Source: Magnolia sinica (taxonomy: Eukaryota > Streptophyta > Magnoliopsida > Magnoliales > Magnoliaceae). From it: a stretch of 64,000 bases of DNA. The number at the start of each line of letters is the position of its first letter. Position 1 is the first letter of the stretch. The translations under genes were made by a program, and so were the position numbers. The stretch covers positions 66,426,001-66,490,000 of the forward strand of contig NC_080588.1 of assembly GCF_029962835.1 (NCBI RefSeq), written 5' to 3'. Of this stretch, positions 22,773-34,616 are shown piece by piece. The notes below the pieces were generated by a model that saw nothing but the letters and a program-made list of their open reading frames with translations, was not told where the DNA came from and did no database searches.

Positions 22773-23375
22773 TGTTGAGATATGGAGTCACATCTAGGGG
22801 TCGCACGACCAGTCGTGGGCCTTGCTCGACCAGTCGTAGCCCCCTGCTCAACCAGTCGTGGACTGGCTCGACTTAAAGTCCAGCGAGCATCAGTTTTTTG
22901 AGTCCGAGGTGCTCGACCAGTCGTGGCCCATGCTCGACCAGTCGTGAGGTCTGCTCGACCGGTCGTGGTTACGCAGATTCGTTTCCGAATCTGATGCGGA
23001 CTGCGGAAAATTGAGTAGCCTTTCGCAAGGGTGCGAAAGGAAAGTTGCCAAAACTATAAATTGGGGTCCCTAGGGCTATTTTAGGGTTAAGGTGAATATT
23101 GAAAAATATTTCTAAGGTGTGAGCAAGGGATTTTCTCTATACTTTTAAGGGAGAGGTTAGTATATTGCTTTGTAATCTTCGTTTTTCCTTCATAGTGGAA
23201 GTTTGCATCCGTAGTTTTTTACCCTAGTTTGAAATTTTTCCAAATATATCTTGTCTTGTGGTTTGTTTGGATTGCTTTGATCTGTTTCTAGTTTATATTT
23301 CTTCTTATTTATCATTTGTGGGTGAGACTTGAGATTGGATCTTGGTTCACTGCGTTGTTGGCGTGCTGTGCAACA
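22773..23375 (+). repeat. 3' LTR of the Copia element
   Basis: 603 bp, TGTTGA...CAACA. It is about 23 bp longer than the 5' LTR, chiefly through one extra copy of the CTCAACCAGTCGTGG-type short repeat. A purine-rich run (about 22702-22715) lies some 60 bp upstream rather than directly against it. Confidence 0.9.
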
Positions 23376-23492
23376 TAATGGTCATTCACTAATTTTTCCA
23401 ATGGTGTGGTCGACTAGATATTTGGATCTGCTTAAGTTTTTGGACAATGTCTTTAAGTAAGCTAAAAAAAACAGATGGCCAATATGGATATG

Positions 23493-24130
23493 TGACGTAG
23501 AGAAGGACCTGAAAAGGTTGATCATCTTCCTTGATCGATAAACACCTTGAATTCACAAGGTCCTCTTAAATCTACAAGAGAAAATAGAATAGTTTCTAGA
23601 GAATTTATTGATTGAATGAAAATTAATTTTAGACAATGAGTTTAACATCCTTTTAAATAACCCTAAAGAAATCCTATAAACGTAATCAAAGAGTTCTAAT
23701 CAAATAAGGAAACAAATTCTGAAAAACATATAAATTTTTGTCGTCAGTCAACCTATCATCATCCTGTCAAGTCCACAGGTCAAAACAACCAAAAAGTGTG
23801 TAGAGATTTAAACCAGAAATTCTGTGATTTTCAACCTATCGACCTAGCGAACAGTGCTTCGACCTATCTAAACTGATTAAAAACTAGCTAGCAAGTAATC
23901 TGGAACATTATTTCAACTTTTCGAACAGTATTTCAACTTACCTAAACTGACAAAAATCAGCTAGCAAGCAATCTGGAATTTCTGGTAGAATTTTGACATG
24001 TCAACCACAAAGGTCGACTTGTCGAAACTATGTTGAATTTTGTCAATTTCTCACTGGGCTTCTTCCGGTCCATGTGTGTTAAGAATGTGCTTGATCCTCA
24101 TCTTACATCAATATGAAACACATTCATCAA
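23493..24130. mobile_element. Probable LTR fragment
   Basis: Starts TGACGTAGAGAAGG and ends near ACATTCATCA. The early GATCATCTTCC stretch recalls the solo-LTR family at 7167-7864, and the inside recalls other Copia-type LTRs in the window. No target copies are visible and the ends are uncertain. Confidence 0.4.
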
Positions 24131-24880
24131 GGTCAACCCCACATGGTAATGGTAAGCCCCACACAATAATGACAACACTCACTAAGTTGTTACCCAGTAA
24201 CAATTAATCCACTCCCTTGGCTATTTGACACCCTTTACTCTCTTTTTTTTTTGGAATATTTATATTTCATGGATACCTTGGAGTCATCTTCTTCTTGACC
24301 ATGATATAATAAAAGATAAAATGATAATAAAAATATAAAAAAATAAAAAAAAATCTTACTAGCTACTAGCCTCTATCATCCCATAAAAATTAAAAATAAA
24401 AATAAAGAAAAAAACTTTCAAGAGTACCTTTCTTTCTTTCTTTCTTTTTTCCCTTCCTCCAACAAAACCACTAAAGAACTCACAAATTTCACAATTAGGT
24501 TTTTAATTTATAAATCATCATTCCTAACCGATCAAAGGGCTATAAACCTTCGATTTTACTGATCCTTGAGGTCCCTAGAGCCCATCAGAACCATCCCATA
24601 ACTTCATATCAAAGAAAGAAGCCTCGAGCCGAGTTTTGCCATTAATGGTTGGGTTGTCTTGCTCATTTGAATGACAACTGTTCGATCCTGTTAATACAAA
24701 TCTAAGGATCTAAAATGATCACAAGATGAACCACAAAGACATTAATTAAGCTCTCTGATCCTATCAAGAGCCATTGTGAGAAAATATTTCATAACAAATC
24801 CTAAGATTTGCATGAAAGCCACATGCAAACCAGGTTGAAGAGAGGAACATTGAGAGAGAAAGGAGAGATTGAGAGAAATT

Positions 24881-24934
<54 letters not shown>

Positions 24935-25488
24935 TCGAATTGAGTTAAATTAAGGCAAGTTCTAATCCAACCAGAACATTATTTGGATAGTTTAGAAAGG
25001 TTGAAGAGAGGAGGAGAAGGAGTGGGAAAGAAGAAAAATCAAAGCTGAAGAAGTTATTTGAGTCAACCCAGCGAGTTAACCCATTGAGTCAACTTAGATC
25101 CAAATTGGGTCCGTTTGAAGTGAAAGAGAGTCGTTTACAAGTGAATGATTCATCTCATGTATTTCCTTGTTGATTTTCCTTAAAATTGTTTCCAAATTAT
25201 ATGTAAACTTTAAATTATCGAATTACCTTCTAGTTACATGTTTGGAAATCCTAGGTAAGGGAACCAATTTTCCAATTCCCTCCTTTAATAGGTAGCTCTC
25301 CTTCCTAGTCATGCAAAATAAAATCCTACGTAAGGGATTCATCCTTTAACTTCTTTCTTCATTAGGTTTGTAGATGTAGATTGTTGATTTTATATATATA
25401 TAATCATGCGTATTAGGATTGTTGAAATTCTTAACCCTCAACAAACCCAAATTAGCCATAGGCATTAAAAATTCAAATTTAATACTAT
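24131..25488. other. Intergenic, with (GA)n microsatellite
   Basis: No gene recognised. A TTTC run lies near 24429-24450 and a GA tract of about 47 bp at 24884-24930. The flanks are purine-rich and might be an old leader or untranslated region, but no reading frame follows. Confidence 0.4.
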
Positions 25489-27080
25489 TGTTAATTTGTG
25501 TGTTTTACGGAAGCACATTCAACGAAGATAGAACAATACAATAAAGTAGAATAAGCAAATAAAAAAGCAAGCAACCACAAACACAATATACTTTTACGAG
25601 AAAACCTTAAGAAAATTATAACATAAAGCGACGGAAATTAACCCATTATAATCAAAGCCTTAAAATTACACCACTCACCTTCTTTGATACAGACAAAACC
25701 TGAATCTCTCATTGTGATATGCACGTAGGAAAACCCTAGCCCCTTAAGAAAATCCATTCTCAAGCCTTTACAAGTATTTAGAACCCTCTCACCTTTCAAA
25801 ACTCTTGCCCTTAAAGAGAAAATACTTGCATTAACAAGCCTTAATCATGATCAGGCTTGAATACTGCGATTTATGCTAATCTGTGTAACATGTTCGGTCA
25901 AACTAGATATAACCTTTAGTCAAACTGAACCAACTTGACTAACTTTTTAGTCAAATTGAAAATATGCAAATTTTCACTGTGTGCAACCTGAGAATCTACC
26001 CAATTTTTTATTCAATAAAAAATGGCCTCAGTAGAATCGAGACATGACTTCTCTGCACAACAAATTGACATAATACAAGGCATCCTGTATGACAATCTCC
26101 ACGTTAACTTGCATTATGCCAAGTCACCCTGAAGACCTCCCTTTTAACCTTCACCTTGATCATATACCGCTTTCTATATTCTCTACCTAGAACGTATCTC
26201 CATCAGCAGCCTTATGCAAGGGTGCCCAATCTCATCAATGGCTGGAGAGATTTATCAAGAATAGGTAGTGCTTGAACATTTCTCTGGTCACCGGCTTTAT
26301 CAACATGTCCGCGGTATTCTTATCCATATGGATCTGTTAAAACAGAATCTCTCTTGAAGCAATAAGTTCACGTATTTTATAGAACCTCACGTCAATGTGC
26401 TTGGTTTTCACTTAATATATCAGATTCATTGCCAGATAGATAACGCTTTGACTATCACAATGCAACCGAATTGCCTCCTGCTCAACTTGTGTTCTTTTAT
26501 CAGATCTTTCAATCACAATGCCTCCTTTGACGTCTCCATCACAACCAAATATTTCGCCCCAGTTTTATACAACTTTATCATAAATTATATCACAGATGTC
26601 CAAAATACCATTTCGCCTGCTAATGTGAAAATATATCCATAATTAATAGACCTCTTATTGTCCAGACCACCCACATAATTTGAATCCACGTAGCCTATAA
26701 CTCTACCTAAAGCTCTATATCCTCTAAACATGATCACAGTGTCGATTGTGCCCCTAAGATACTTGAGAATTTACTTAATAACATTCCAATGTCTTTTCCT
26801 ATATTCTTCATATATCTACTTATCATACCGAGTGCCTGTGAGATATCTGGCCCCATATAAACCATTGTATACATGAGACTCCTCACCACACTAACGTACG
26901 ACACTCACGACATATCTGAAATCTCTTCTTCTATACTTAGACACAATTTCGTTAACAACTTAAAGTGCCATACTAGAGGCGTGTTAAGTCACTTAGCACC
27001 TTTCATGTGGAACCTCTAGCACCTTTTACATAACCTTTCTGAGAAAGCCACATCTTCCTAAACTCTTTATTTCTTATATT
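25489..27080 (-). mobile_element. Truncated Copia element, 3' end only
   Basis: On the - strand, remnants of the end of reverse transcriptase and of RNase H (about 27080 down to 26200; the RNase H signature around a CDSQS-like block is near 26440) lead to a purine-rich GTGGAGAT tract and then an LTR (26094 down to 25489, TGT...ACA, about 606 bp). The 5' half and the other LTR are missing. It is heavily decayed with many breaks, and older-looking than the element at 16.7 kb. Confidence 0.75.
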
Positions 27081-27476
27081 ATGCAAACACCTAATTAAAA
27101 CTCTTTATTTTTTAGCATAAAGGTGGGAGCACATCACCTATAACTTTATTTATATGGCTAAATAATTATACAAATCATTTATGTCCACAACCAAATAATT
27201 AGGCATTACTTATTATATAAAACTAATGTACAACTAAGGAAAACAACACCCAAGAAATTACAAGAGCAAGCTATGAAAAGGGTTAAATCAAGCACTGCAA
27301 GTCTTGAGCTGAAAGCCAAGCCAATGGTGGAAAACAGGGTAGGGACAAGAAGAAAGAATTCTAAAATAAGAACTTTTAAATAAAAAGAATTCTATCATCT
27401 TTGGGGCCAGTGTAACCTATGGCCTCCAAGCACAAAACAACCTATTTAACTCCCATCAAGAAAAGGATCCTCGCTC
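27081..27476. other. Intergenic, no gene seen
   Basis: AT-rich. Nothing recognised. Confidence 0.4.
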
Positions 27477-27581
27477 TTGGTTGGGTGGTTGGCTCTCGGG
27501 AGTTTCAACACGCGGTCAAGGGTTCGAGTGCCCATTGGTGGTGATAAGCCCACTACAAAAAAATAAAAAAAAAAAAAAACA
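27477..27581 (+). mobile_element. SINE (tRNA-derived), plus orientation
   Basis: The head resembles a tRNA: an A-box-like GGGTGGTTGGCTC followed by a B box GGTTCGAGTGC, ending in an A-rich tail (about 27557-27580). It matches the SINE at 61966-62132 over the stretch GTTTCAACA...GTCAAGGGTTCGAGT. Target duplications are unclear. Confidence 0.65.
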
Positions 27582-28756
27582 CTCCCTCGAGAAAGTGGTA
27601 TCATGCATCAATATACTTGCTTTGCATGTTTGCGGTGAGAGTGACTTAGTGGGAGGCCTGGATCTTGCACAAATGTCCAGAAGTAGCACGTGTGCTGCTT
27701 AATCACTTCTTTTACCATCTCCTCGTAGGAATCGCCCAACCACCTACTCAGGTCACAAACAAGACAAAACCTGGCGGGTTTTACAACGCTCCAGCGTTGT
27801 TATTTGTACCGTACCGTGAGATAGAGCCGGAAAAACCGTTATATGGTAGAGCCATGTCTTTAGAGGACACGTGGCAAGGTTAATATCAATCAGGCCCACC
27901 CATACACTGTCACCAGGACAGATGGCTGAGATTTTACAAATAAAACTCACGAGAAGATCCTATCCGTTACTTTTCTACAATTTATCCCACTGCATATTTG
28001 AGCATTAACTCTTTTTGCTTTCAACCGTCAGTTTAATGGCCACAGATCAGATGGATAGGATTGTCTAATAGGAGTGACTTTTTACAGATAAGCCATCCAT
28101 GCTAGGGCCTTGCATATGGACATACATGATTTTCACATCACCATGCCCTGTACCCTCCGAAGAGATGCATCTACTATGGTTGCTCCGGCTCCATTGTATC
28201 ATCGACTCAATACCGTTAGGTTTTCAGTTTGTGAAAGTGGGGCCCATTTTTCACTAATCCATAGTATCAAGGTTAGCTCTGTCAATGGCCCATGAATCAA
28301 AAATCTCTTAGATGTAATGATCTTAAACCGTTCATTAAGCAGCCAGGAGGAATACTCGCATTGGTTTCCATATATCCGGTCGAAGGCCAAAGATTCTACG
28401 GCAAGGATCTTCCAATTTTGGAGATATTTAGCGTGTGGGCCAAATTAGATTAACGTTTTAGATCACTTAATTATGAGCCCTACCTATACGGACTTAATAA
28501 TGAAGCATACTGTTCATCGTCTCCGCCCGAGCATTAAGTGACATCCCGTGCAACTGCTGCCAGCTATGAAAAGTGACAACCTACTGTATATATAAAACAA
28601 GGGTTTTTTACAATAAATTTCGTTTCGAGGATTTGTATTTTTCCAAATGATGCCTTCGGTGACCGATATTCCCGGCAGCGCTTTCAAGAGGAGAAATTAC
28701 ATTACTGTCCTCCTTTGCATATTTTTAACCGGATCGTTGAAAATCGTGAACTGTGG
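27582..28756. other. Intergenic, no gene seen
   Basis: Short frames only. No repeat family or gene recognised. Confidence 0.4.
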
Positions 28757-29343
28757 TAGGGGTGTACATCTAGTCCAACCGAGTCGAGCAGGCCTCAGCT
28801 TGACTCGGCTCAGCCACTAGCTGACCTCAGCTTGAACTTGGGTTGGCTCAGTCCTCGAGCCTGATTGGCCAGCTCGGCTCAATACGGTCAGCAGCTCAAG
28901 TCAGTTTGAGCCGAGTTCAAGTCAAGTACACATTTGCAGCATTTTCACAAACACCTGGTGTGCACCTTCAAAATCTTACTATATTTAAGACATTTAAGAC
29001 AGCAGTAATAGTTTTACAGTTATTTTATCAAACACCTTCTAACCAAAATAAAAATCAAGAAAAAAATGGTATTTTTTTCTTATACATACCTTCCTTGCCA
29101 CCAACCACACTCCGTTAGGTCATTTCATCAAATACTTGGTGAGCAGCATCAATATCAAATTAATCGAGTCACTTAATTGGTTAGATCTTGATCCGAGTCG
29201 AGTCGAGCTAGGGCCAGCTCAAACTCGACTCGAACTCATTTTCAAGCCCAAAACTTCGACTCGAACTCAGTTTCAAACCGTGTCAAATCGATCTTTTTCG
29301 AGTCGAGTCGAGCAAGCTAACTGAGCTAGCTCGTACACCTCTA
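28757..29343. mobile_element. hAT-like MITE
   Basis: 587 bp with termini TAGGGGTGTACAT and GTACACCTCTA. Both arms are rich in GAGTCGAGCC/GGCTCGACTC motifs, and the middle contains ACACCTTCTAACC. It is the same family as the better-preserved copy at 51601-52160, in opposite orientation. The flanking 8-mers do not match, so the target copies have decayed. Confidence 0.75.
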
Positions 29344-31426
29344 GTTATGGGGCTTACATGATATGTATTACATATTCAACCCGTCCAATAGATGAAAAAA
29401 AAAAAAACATTATTAGTAGAAGAAGTGAAGAAGTAAAAAGTATGATAGATTTAATTGCAGGGTGGACCAATTTGTAAAATATAATCTACACCATTCAAAA
29501 TATCCTAATTTCAAGTGTGGCCCATATGATTATCTGATTTATAATGCTTTGTTAGTATTATCACCATGGTGTAGCGTTTACGTTTAATAAGTTGGATATA
29601 TATATCAAAAAGGAACATATTATATTGAACCAAAAAGAAGCAACTTTACATGGACACTACAGGATTCGGGCTCCCATCCGAAATACAGGAGGATAATAAG
29701 TTATTATACACGTACCATGTGGGCCCAACAAATATTGAGCTTCATTGTTTTTAAATAAAAGAATTAAATGAGGATATTTCTGTAAATTCATCCTCAGCAG
29801 GCACCTTCTTGTTCGGAATCTTGCGGGAAAAAATCTAAAAAATATGTATATTGTGACGTCAGGTCTCGTAGTCTGCGGACTGCTGAAGTGAATTCATAGA
29901 CCAATAGTTTGGGTCATGCGTATGAATGATCGGAACCGCTCAAGTTGCGGGCTCTCTATAAATGCGACAAAATCAGGGTATCAACTGTTATAGACAATCT
30001 CACCCATTCAATCTGTGGACAGAAAAATCATAGCATGTTCGATGGTTCGTCTTCAAGTCCATCTTTTGATTGGTTATGATTGTCTTTCCATTAGAAGAAG
30101 AGGACACGGTAGAACCCACCTCCTGAAGTGTGTCTTACATTGACAGAGATGTCTAAGCCAGCAGGTTAGGCCCACCGTTAAATTTAGACGTGCCAAAAAG
30201 CAGGCCCATCTAACTATCATGCAGGCCACCATACAAATTTGAAGGTTTTTGAATGGTTGTAAATTATTTTCTATGGTGTGGGCCACCAAGTGGTTGGATA
30301 AACTTGGTTTTTTGTGCATACCATCATCATCTTTGTGGGGCTCGCTTAATTCTCCCGTGGGATGGGATACAAATGCCAATTTGAGCCCGTGATCATTGCC
30401 CAGCTAATTTTAGCTAATATTTTTAAATTACATATTTATAATTTCTGTAAAATAATAAAAGAAATAAAAAATATTAACAATAGGATTAAGCACGTGTGGC
30501 CATGCCATTGTTAAAGTGCTATTCATTCATTCTCAGAGTAATTGAGACAGCTAACAGGTTGTAGATAAATAGCTCATAGGATACGATGATCCAATATGTG
30601 GTTTTAGGTTCAGCAAACAAGAAAAAATCACTAATGGAACTATGTGTATACAGTTTGTGGGCAGATAAAACCTTTTAAAGAAAAAATCTCAAATCAGAGA
30701 GAGTTAGAAAAGAAATTGCTTGGTAATTAGACCACTATACTAGTTTGTTTCTAATTGAGGACTTGCAGGCTAATGGCTAAGGTTTGTGTTGAACCTTGCT
30801 GGCTGATCAGAGAACACTTAGTTATTACTAGTTGGTTCATATGAGAGAGTGGTTCGAGTAGTTGGTAATAGTCTAATGAACCATCGAAGCTCTGTTTATA
30901 TAGGCCGGCGTCGCTAGATGTTTTGGTCCAGATTCATAACTCCAAATGACCGTTTTTGGCTATTGGTGAAAAACTAGTTGTTATTTAGTAGTTTATGACC
31001 GTTTTGCATGTAGGAAAATCACTTGCATGCTAGCTGTTTAGACCCAGTTGTTAGCCGTTTAGACCCAGTGACTAGCCGTTTATGACCGTTGAGCTAGCTA
31101 TTTGCCGTAGTTTCTACATAATTCGGTTTAATACTGCATGAGAAGTTACATCACCTCTTAAATGGCTGGTTCCAGCCCATATATAAGGTGGAGAGTTCTC
31201 TTTCAGACATCTTATCCACAACACTCCAGCAACCTGACTCATATCCATTGTCGCATACACCGGTTCGCGTAAAGTCACGAGCGAGCAACCCATATGTGAC
31301 ACGATGTGCATGTGCGAAGTACGCCATAGCACCTCTACAACCACACTGCCTCATATGCCCACGCCTTCGCACCGAGCCAATGGGAGTGAGAGCGTGTGTA
31401 TTTCAGTGCTTCGCACTGGAACACAC
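29344..31426. other. Intergenic, with a degraded foldback arm and a short tandem repeat
   Basis: No gene. Around 30165-30360 a weak foldback right arm is visible. At about 31030-31090 there are two to three copies of a roughly 24-bp unit built on AGCCGTTTAGACCCAGT. A TATA-like CATATATAAGG at about 31178 and the sequence up to 31426 may be another LTR-like promoter region, unassigned. Confidence 0.4.
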
Positions 31427-32176
31427 TGTTGGAGGATTGTAGAAACGCACAAAGATGAATCAAACAGAAGTATTCTAATCACACAATCACCAAGACTGCG
31501 AATTTAACGTGGAAGAACTCTTTCGGGAAAAAAAATCATGGCACAAAGCGACATATATCACAATGAAAGCAGAAATTACAAGAGAGATAGAATACTCAAT
31601 TCGAACAAGCCTCGAACCTCCCCTTAAGAGCCCTTGAAAACCCTATGAACGAATTAGAAAGTTCTTAGATACACCCTAATCCTAATTACACCCCCATATT
31701 TATAGCCTCTGGGAGAATCACAATTAGAATCAGAAACAAATTCCGTAGATAAACAACTTTGCGTAACTTTGCCGGATAGTTCGATGGGACTTCGATGGCA
31801 TTAACAAACTGTCGATGGCATTAAACCATTTCAATGTCATCGAACTAAAAACCAAAACGTTCTAGCGATAAATTATAGATTTTTCAAAAAAATTCGATGG
31901 CATCGAGCAGGTCTTCGATATCATCGAAAATTCATCTAATGTCATCGAGCAAAACACCTAAAGTGTCCAACAACCAACACGAGAAATTCTGAATTTTTAC
32001 GATGGCACATCGAAACCCGCTTGATGGCATCGAACATTTCATTGACGGACCTATTGATTTACAGATTTAAGACATCAATCAACACACACAAATCTAAGTA
32101 CTCCACGGATTTACCAAGCAAATAGTAAGTTACTCAACACTAATAAACCCAAAATTTTCTTCTCTCATTCCCAACA
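31427..32176 (-). mobile_element. Probable solo LTR, Copia-type
   Basis: 750 bp bounded by TGTTGGAGG and CATTCCCAACA. The inside has the organisation of the LTRs at 25489 and 48278 (a CGTGGAAGAACTC region, then GGCACAAAGCGAC), read in the same sense. Many copies of ATCGA-type motifs lie in its right half. No matching 5-mers were found at the ends. It is old and non-coding. Confidence 0.6.
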
Positions 32177-32528
32177 GAGGACTATTCCCAAAACACTAAA
32201 AACCCAAGTTTTTAACAAACCTTTTATATATTTTTTTAAATAGAAAATACCTTTTAATCAAACATTTTACACAACAGGTAATACGGTCCAAGCAGGTGAA
32301 TATTCATTTACAGTCAGCTGAATAAGAATGCGAGTAACAATAAGCTTTTTCTACATGGGCTTGTAGGGAAACCGGCCTCCTATCTCGACCTGATAAAGAA
32401 AGACTTCAAACAGATGAAAACAAACCTCCTCTCGTTAATCCATCCGTCCACATTGCCTCCCTCCATTGCTAAAATCTTCCACTTAAAAGCCGAACCAAAC
32501 AAACCCCATATCTCCTTTGCACCAAGTA
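32177..32528 (+). promoter_or_regulatory. Presumed promoter and leader of LecRK 2
   Basis: A pyrimidine-rich leader precedes the ATG. CTTAAAAGC at about 32480 is a weak TATA candidate. A solo LTR ends 352 bp before the gene. The call is by position. Confidence 0.35.
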
Positions 32529-34616
32529 ATGGCCAAGATCCTTTCATCATGTCTCTTCTTCTTCTCTCTCCTCTCTTCCTTCCTTCCCATTTCAACCTCT
32601 TCCACCATCTTCAATTTCACCTCATTTACCCCAAATACCCCTGACATCATCTTTTCCGGTGACGCCTTCCCCTCAGGCGAAAACGTCATTCAGCTCACAC
32701 GTAACCAGGCCGACACCGACCTACTACAAAGCTCGGGGCGGGCCATCTATGCCAGCCCAATCCAAATATGGAACCCGGCCACCCGTATGGCCGCTGACTT
32801 CATAACCCACTTTCGGTTCATCGTCAAAGGCCTCGATGAGCTCCATTTTGGAGACGGCCTGGCCTTCTTCATGGCCCCTGTCAGCTCAAAGCTGCCCGAG
32901 AACTCAACTGGGAAATGGCTCGGCCTGTTCAACTCCACCACAAACAATGCCACATCAACAAGGCTCGTTGCTGTGGAATTCGACACGTTTGAGAATGAGT
33001 GGGACCCGAGCGCGAACCACATTGGTATCGACGTAAACACCATCGTCTCCGTCACTAACATGACATGGAACAGCAATATCAAAAGCGGTGAAATTGGGTC
33101 CGCTTGGATTGGCTACAACTCGACAGCGAAGAACTTCTACGTGTACCTAACATATGGTGGTGATTCATATGATGGCATCCCAAGCTTATCATACAGCTTG
33201 GATTTGATGGAGGTGTTGCCAAATGAGGTGGTGATCGGATTCTCCGCTGCGACCGGATCATCAACTGAACTCCACAAGATCCTATCATGGGACCTTGTAT
33301 CTTCCATCAGTTCTGGCAACAAAAACAACAAAGCAGGCCACAAGAAGAGACATTGGGTGGCTGCCTTCGTTGTGATGGTGTTGGTCTCGATTGCAGGATT
33401 GGGTTTTGGAGTGATGTTTTGGAGAAGGAAGAAGAAAGGAGATGGAGATATGAAGGACTTTGATTCATCCATGGAAGATAAGTTTGTGAAAGAAACTGGG
33501 CCGAGGAGGTTTACTTATAAACAACTTGCTTCAGCTACCAAGAATTTTAGTGAAGATGGGAAGCTAGGTCAAGGGGGATTTGGTGGGGTCTTCAAAGGCG
33601 TCTTAGATGGTAATGGGACATATGAGATCGTAGCTGTAAAGAAGATTTCAAAAGGGTCAAGCCAAGGCCGGAAAGAGTATGTATCGGAGGTCACCGTCAT
33701 AAGCCGATTGCGACATCGTAATCTTGTAAGGTTAATAGGCTGGTGCCATGAGAACAGTGAATTCCTTCTGGTTTATGAGTATATGCCTAATGGGAGCCTC
33801 GATTCGCATATCTTTGGCAAGAAGACCTCTCTCATGTGGACCATTCGATTCAAGATAGCTCTTGGGCTGGCATCAGCATTGCTCTATCTTCATGAAGAGT
33901 GGGAGCAATGTGTTGTGCATAGAGATATCAAATCTAGCAATGTGATGTTGGATTCAAGCTTCAATGCCAAGCTCGGTGATTTCGGTCTCGCAAGGTTCGT
34001 TGATCATGGTCTGGGCTCACAAACAACAGTCCTTGCCGGAACAATGGGCTATCTTGCACCGGAGTGCATTACCAGTGGCAAGGCTAGCAAAGAGTCCGAC
34101 GTTTACAGCTTCGGAGTCGTTGCCTTGGAAATTGCCTGCGGAAGAAAGGCTGTTGAGCCCAAGATGGAGGAACCGAAGGTTAGGTTGGTGGAGTGGGTGT
34201 GGGACCTTTATGGGTGTGGTAGGCTTCTTGATGCAGCTGATGAGAGGTTAAGTGCCCATTTCGATGAGAAACAGATGGAGCGTTTGATGATCGTTGGGCT
34301 CTGGTGTGCCTACCCTGATCAGAAATTAAGGCCTTCTATAAGGCAGGTGATCCAGGTGCTGAGTTTTGAAGCTGCATTGCCGAGTCTCCCAGCGAAAATG
34401 CCTGTGCCAATGTATCTTGTACCTCCCATGGACATGTGCCAGTTCACAAACACTACCAACCTTGGGCAGCAATGCATGGACCATAGCTGTTGCTCATGCA
34501 CTAGCTGCAACACATCAAGGACGATGAGATCTTCTGGAGGTGCTTCTTCTAAATTCCTGTTGAACACACATAAGGAGGTGGACCAACCTCACATTCTTCT
34601 CAGAACTGAAGTTTGA
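32529..34616 (+). CDS. L-type lectin receptor-like kinase (LecRK 2, clade IX-like)
   Basis: An intronless 695-aa receptor-like Ser/Thr kinase, second of the cluster. The start is the ATG at 32529; the open frame reaches back to a TTG at 32517, but that is not a likely plant start. Signal peptide about 1-24; lectin domain about 25-260 with D109 (FGDG), E150, D152, N156, D159 and H164 all kept; membrane helix about 277-297, followed by a basic RRKKK stop. In the kinase, loop GQGGFGGV (347-354), Lys371, HRD 464-466 and DFG 484-486 are intact (RD type). The C-terminal tail has a Cys cluster (CCSCTSC) like LecRK 1. An AATAAAA about 137 bp after the stop is a fair polyadenylation signal. It would sense an outside ligand and signal inside; the ligand is unknown. 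Confidence 0.95.
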   Translation: MAKILSSCLFFFSLLSSFLPISTSSTIFNFTSFTPNTPDIIFSGDAFPSGENVIQLTRNQADTDLLQSSGRAIYASPIQIWNPATRMAADFITHFRFIVKGLDELHFGDGLAFFMAPVSSKLPENSTGKWLGLFNSTTNNATSTRLVAVEFDTFENEWDPSANHIGIDVNTIVSVTNMTWNSNIKSGEIGSAWIGYNSTAKNFYVYLTYGGDSYDGIPSLSYSLDLMEVLPNEVVIGFSAATGSSTELHKILSWDLVSSISSGNKNNKAGHKKRHWVAAFVVMVLVSIAGLGFGVMFWRRKKKGDGDMKDFDSSMEDKFVKETGPRRFTYKQLASATKNFSEDGKLGQGGFGGVFKGVLDGNGTYEIVAVKKISKGSSQGRKEYVSEVTVISRLRHRNLVRLIGWCHENSEFLLVYEYMPNGSLDSHIFGKKTSLMWTIRFKIALGLASALLYLHEEWEQCVVHRDIKSSNVMLDSSFNAKLGDFGLARFVDHGLGSQTTVLAGTMGYLAPECITSGKASKESDVYSFGVVALEIACGRKAVEPKMEEPKVRLVEWVWDLYGCGRLLDAADERLSAHFDEKQMERLMIVGLWCAYPDQKLRPSIRQVIQVLSFEAALPSLPAKMPVPMYLVPPMDMCQFTNTTNLGQQCMDHSCCSCTSCNTSRTMRSSGGASSKFLLNTHKEVDQPHILLRTEV

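Larger units (their letters stand above)
16725..23375 (+). mobile_element. Copia LTR retrotransposon, decayed, with nested insertion
   Basis: Ty1/Copia element, Tnt1-like by order and motifs. It is flanked by identical 5-bp target copies TAATG (16720-16724 and 23376-23380). The primer site TGGTATCAGAGC (17307-17318, initiator-Met tRNA type) follows the 5' LTR after 2 bp. Parts in order: gag from about 17344; a CCHC zinc knuckle near 19540-19590 beyond the nested insertion; protease about 19685-19760; integrase about 20060-20880; reverse transcriptase about 21180-21990 (YADD near 21740); RNase H about 22240-22690. The element is broken, with roughly ten or more coding breaks plus the 1.5-kb insertion. 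LTRs match at about nine in ten positions by eye, pointing to an age of some millions of years. Confidence 0.9.
16424..23500. mobile_element. Foldback element, copy 8, split by the Copia element
   Basis: Left part 16424-16724 and right part 23381-23500 rejoin across the Copia insertion into a standard foldback element. The break falls in the right arm, where relatives read TTTTCAATGGTGGGCATTC. Within the left arm a 33-bp stretch (around GATGATTGAACATTCACC) is tandemly duplicated near 16525-16580. Confidence 0.75.

Noticed and set aside
26397-26642. 81-codon + strand frame
   Set aside because: It lies opposite Copia RNase H remnants on the - strand and is a shadow.
27477-27550. tRNA-like A and B boxes here and at 52213 and 61966
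   Set aside because: No cloverleaf can be closed, and A tails and target copies show they are SINE heads, not tRNA genes.
32517-32528. Four extra codons before LecRK 2
   Set aside because: They begin at a TTG. The ATG at 32529 starts a good signal peptide and is the likelier start.
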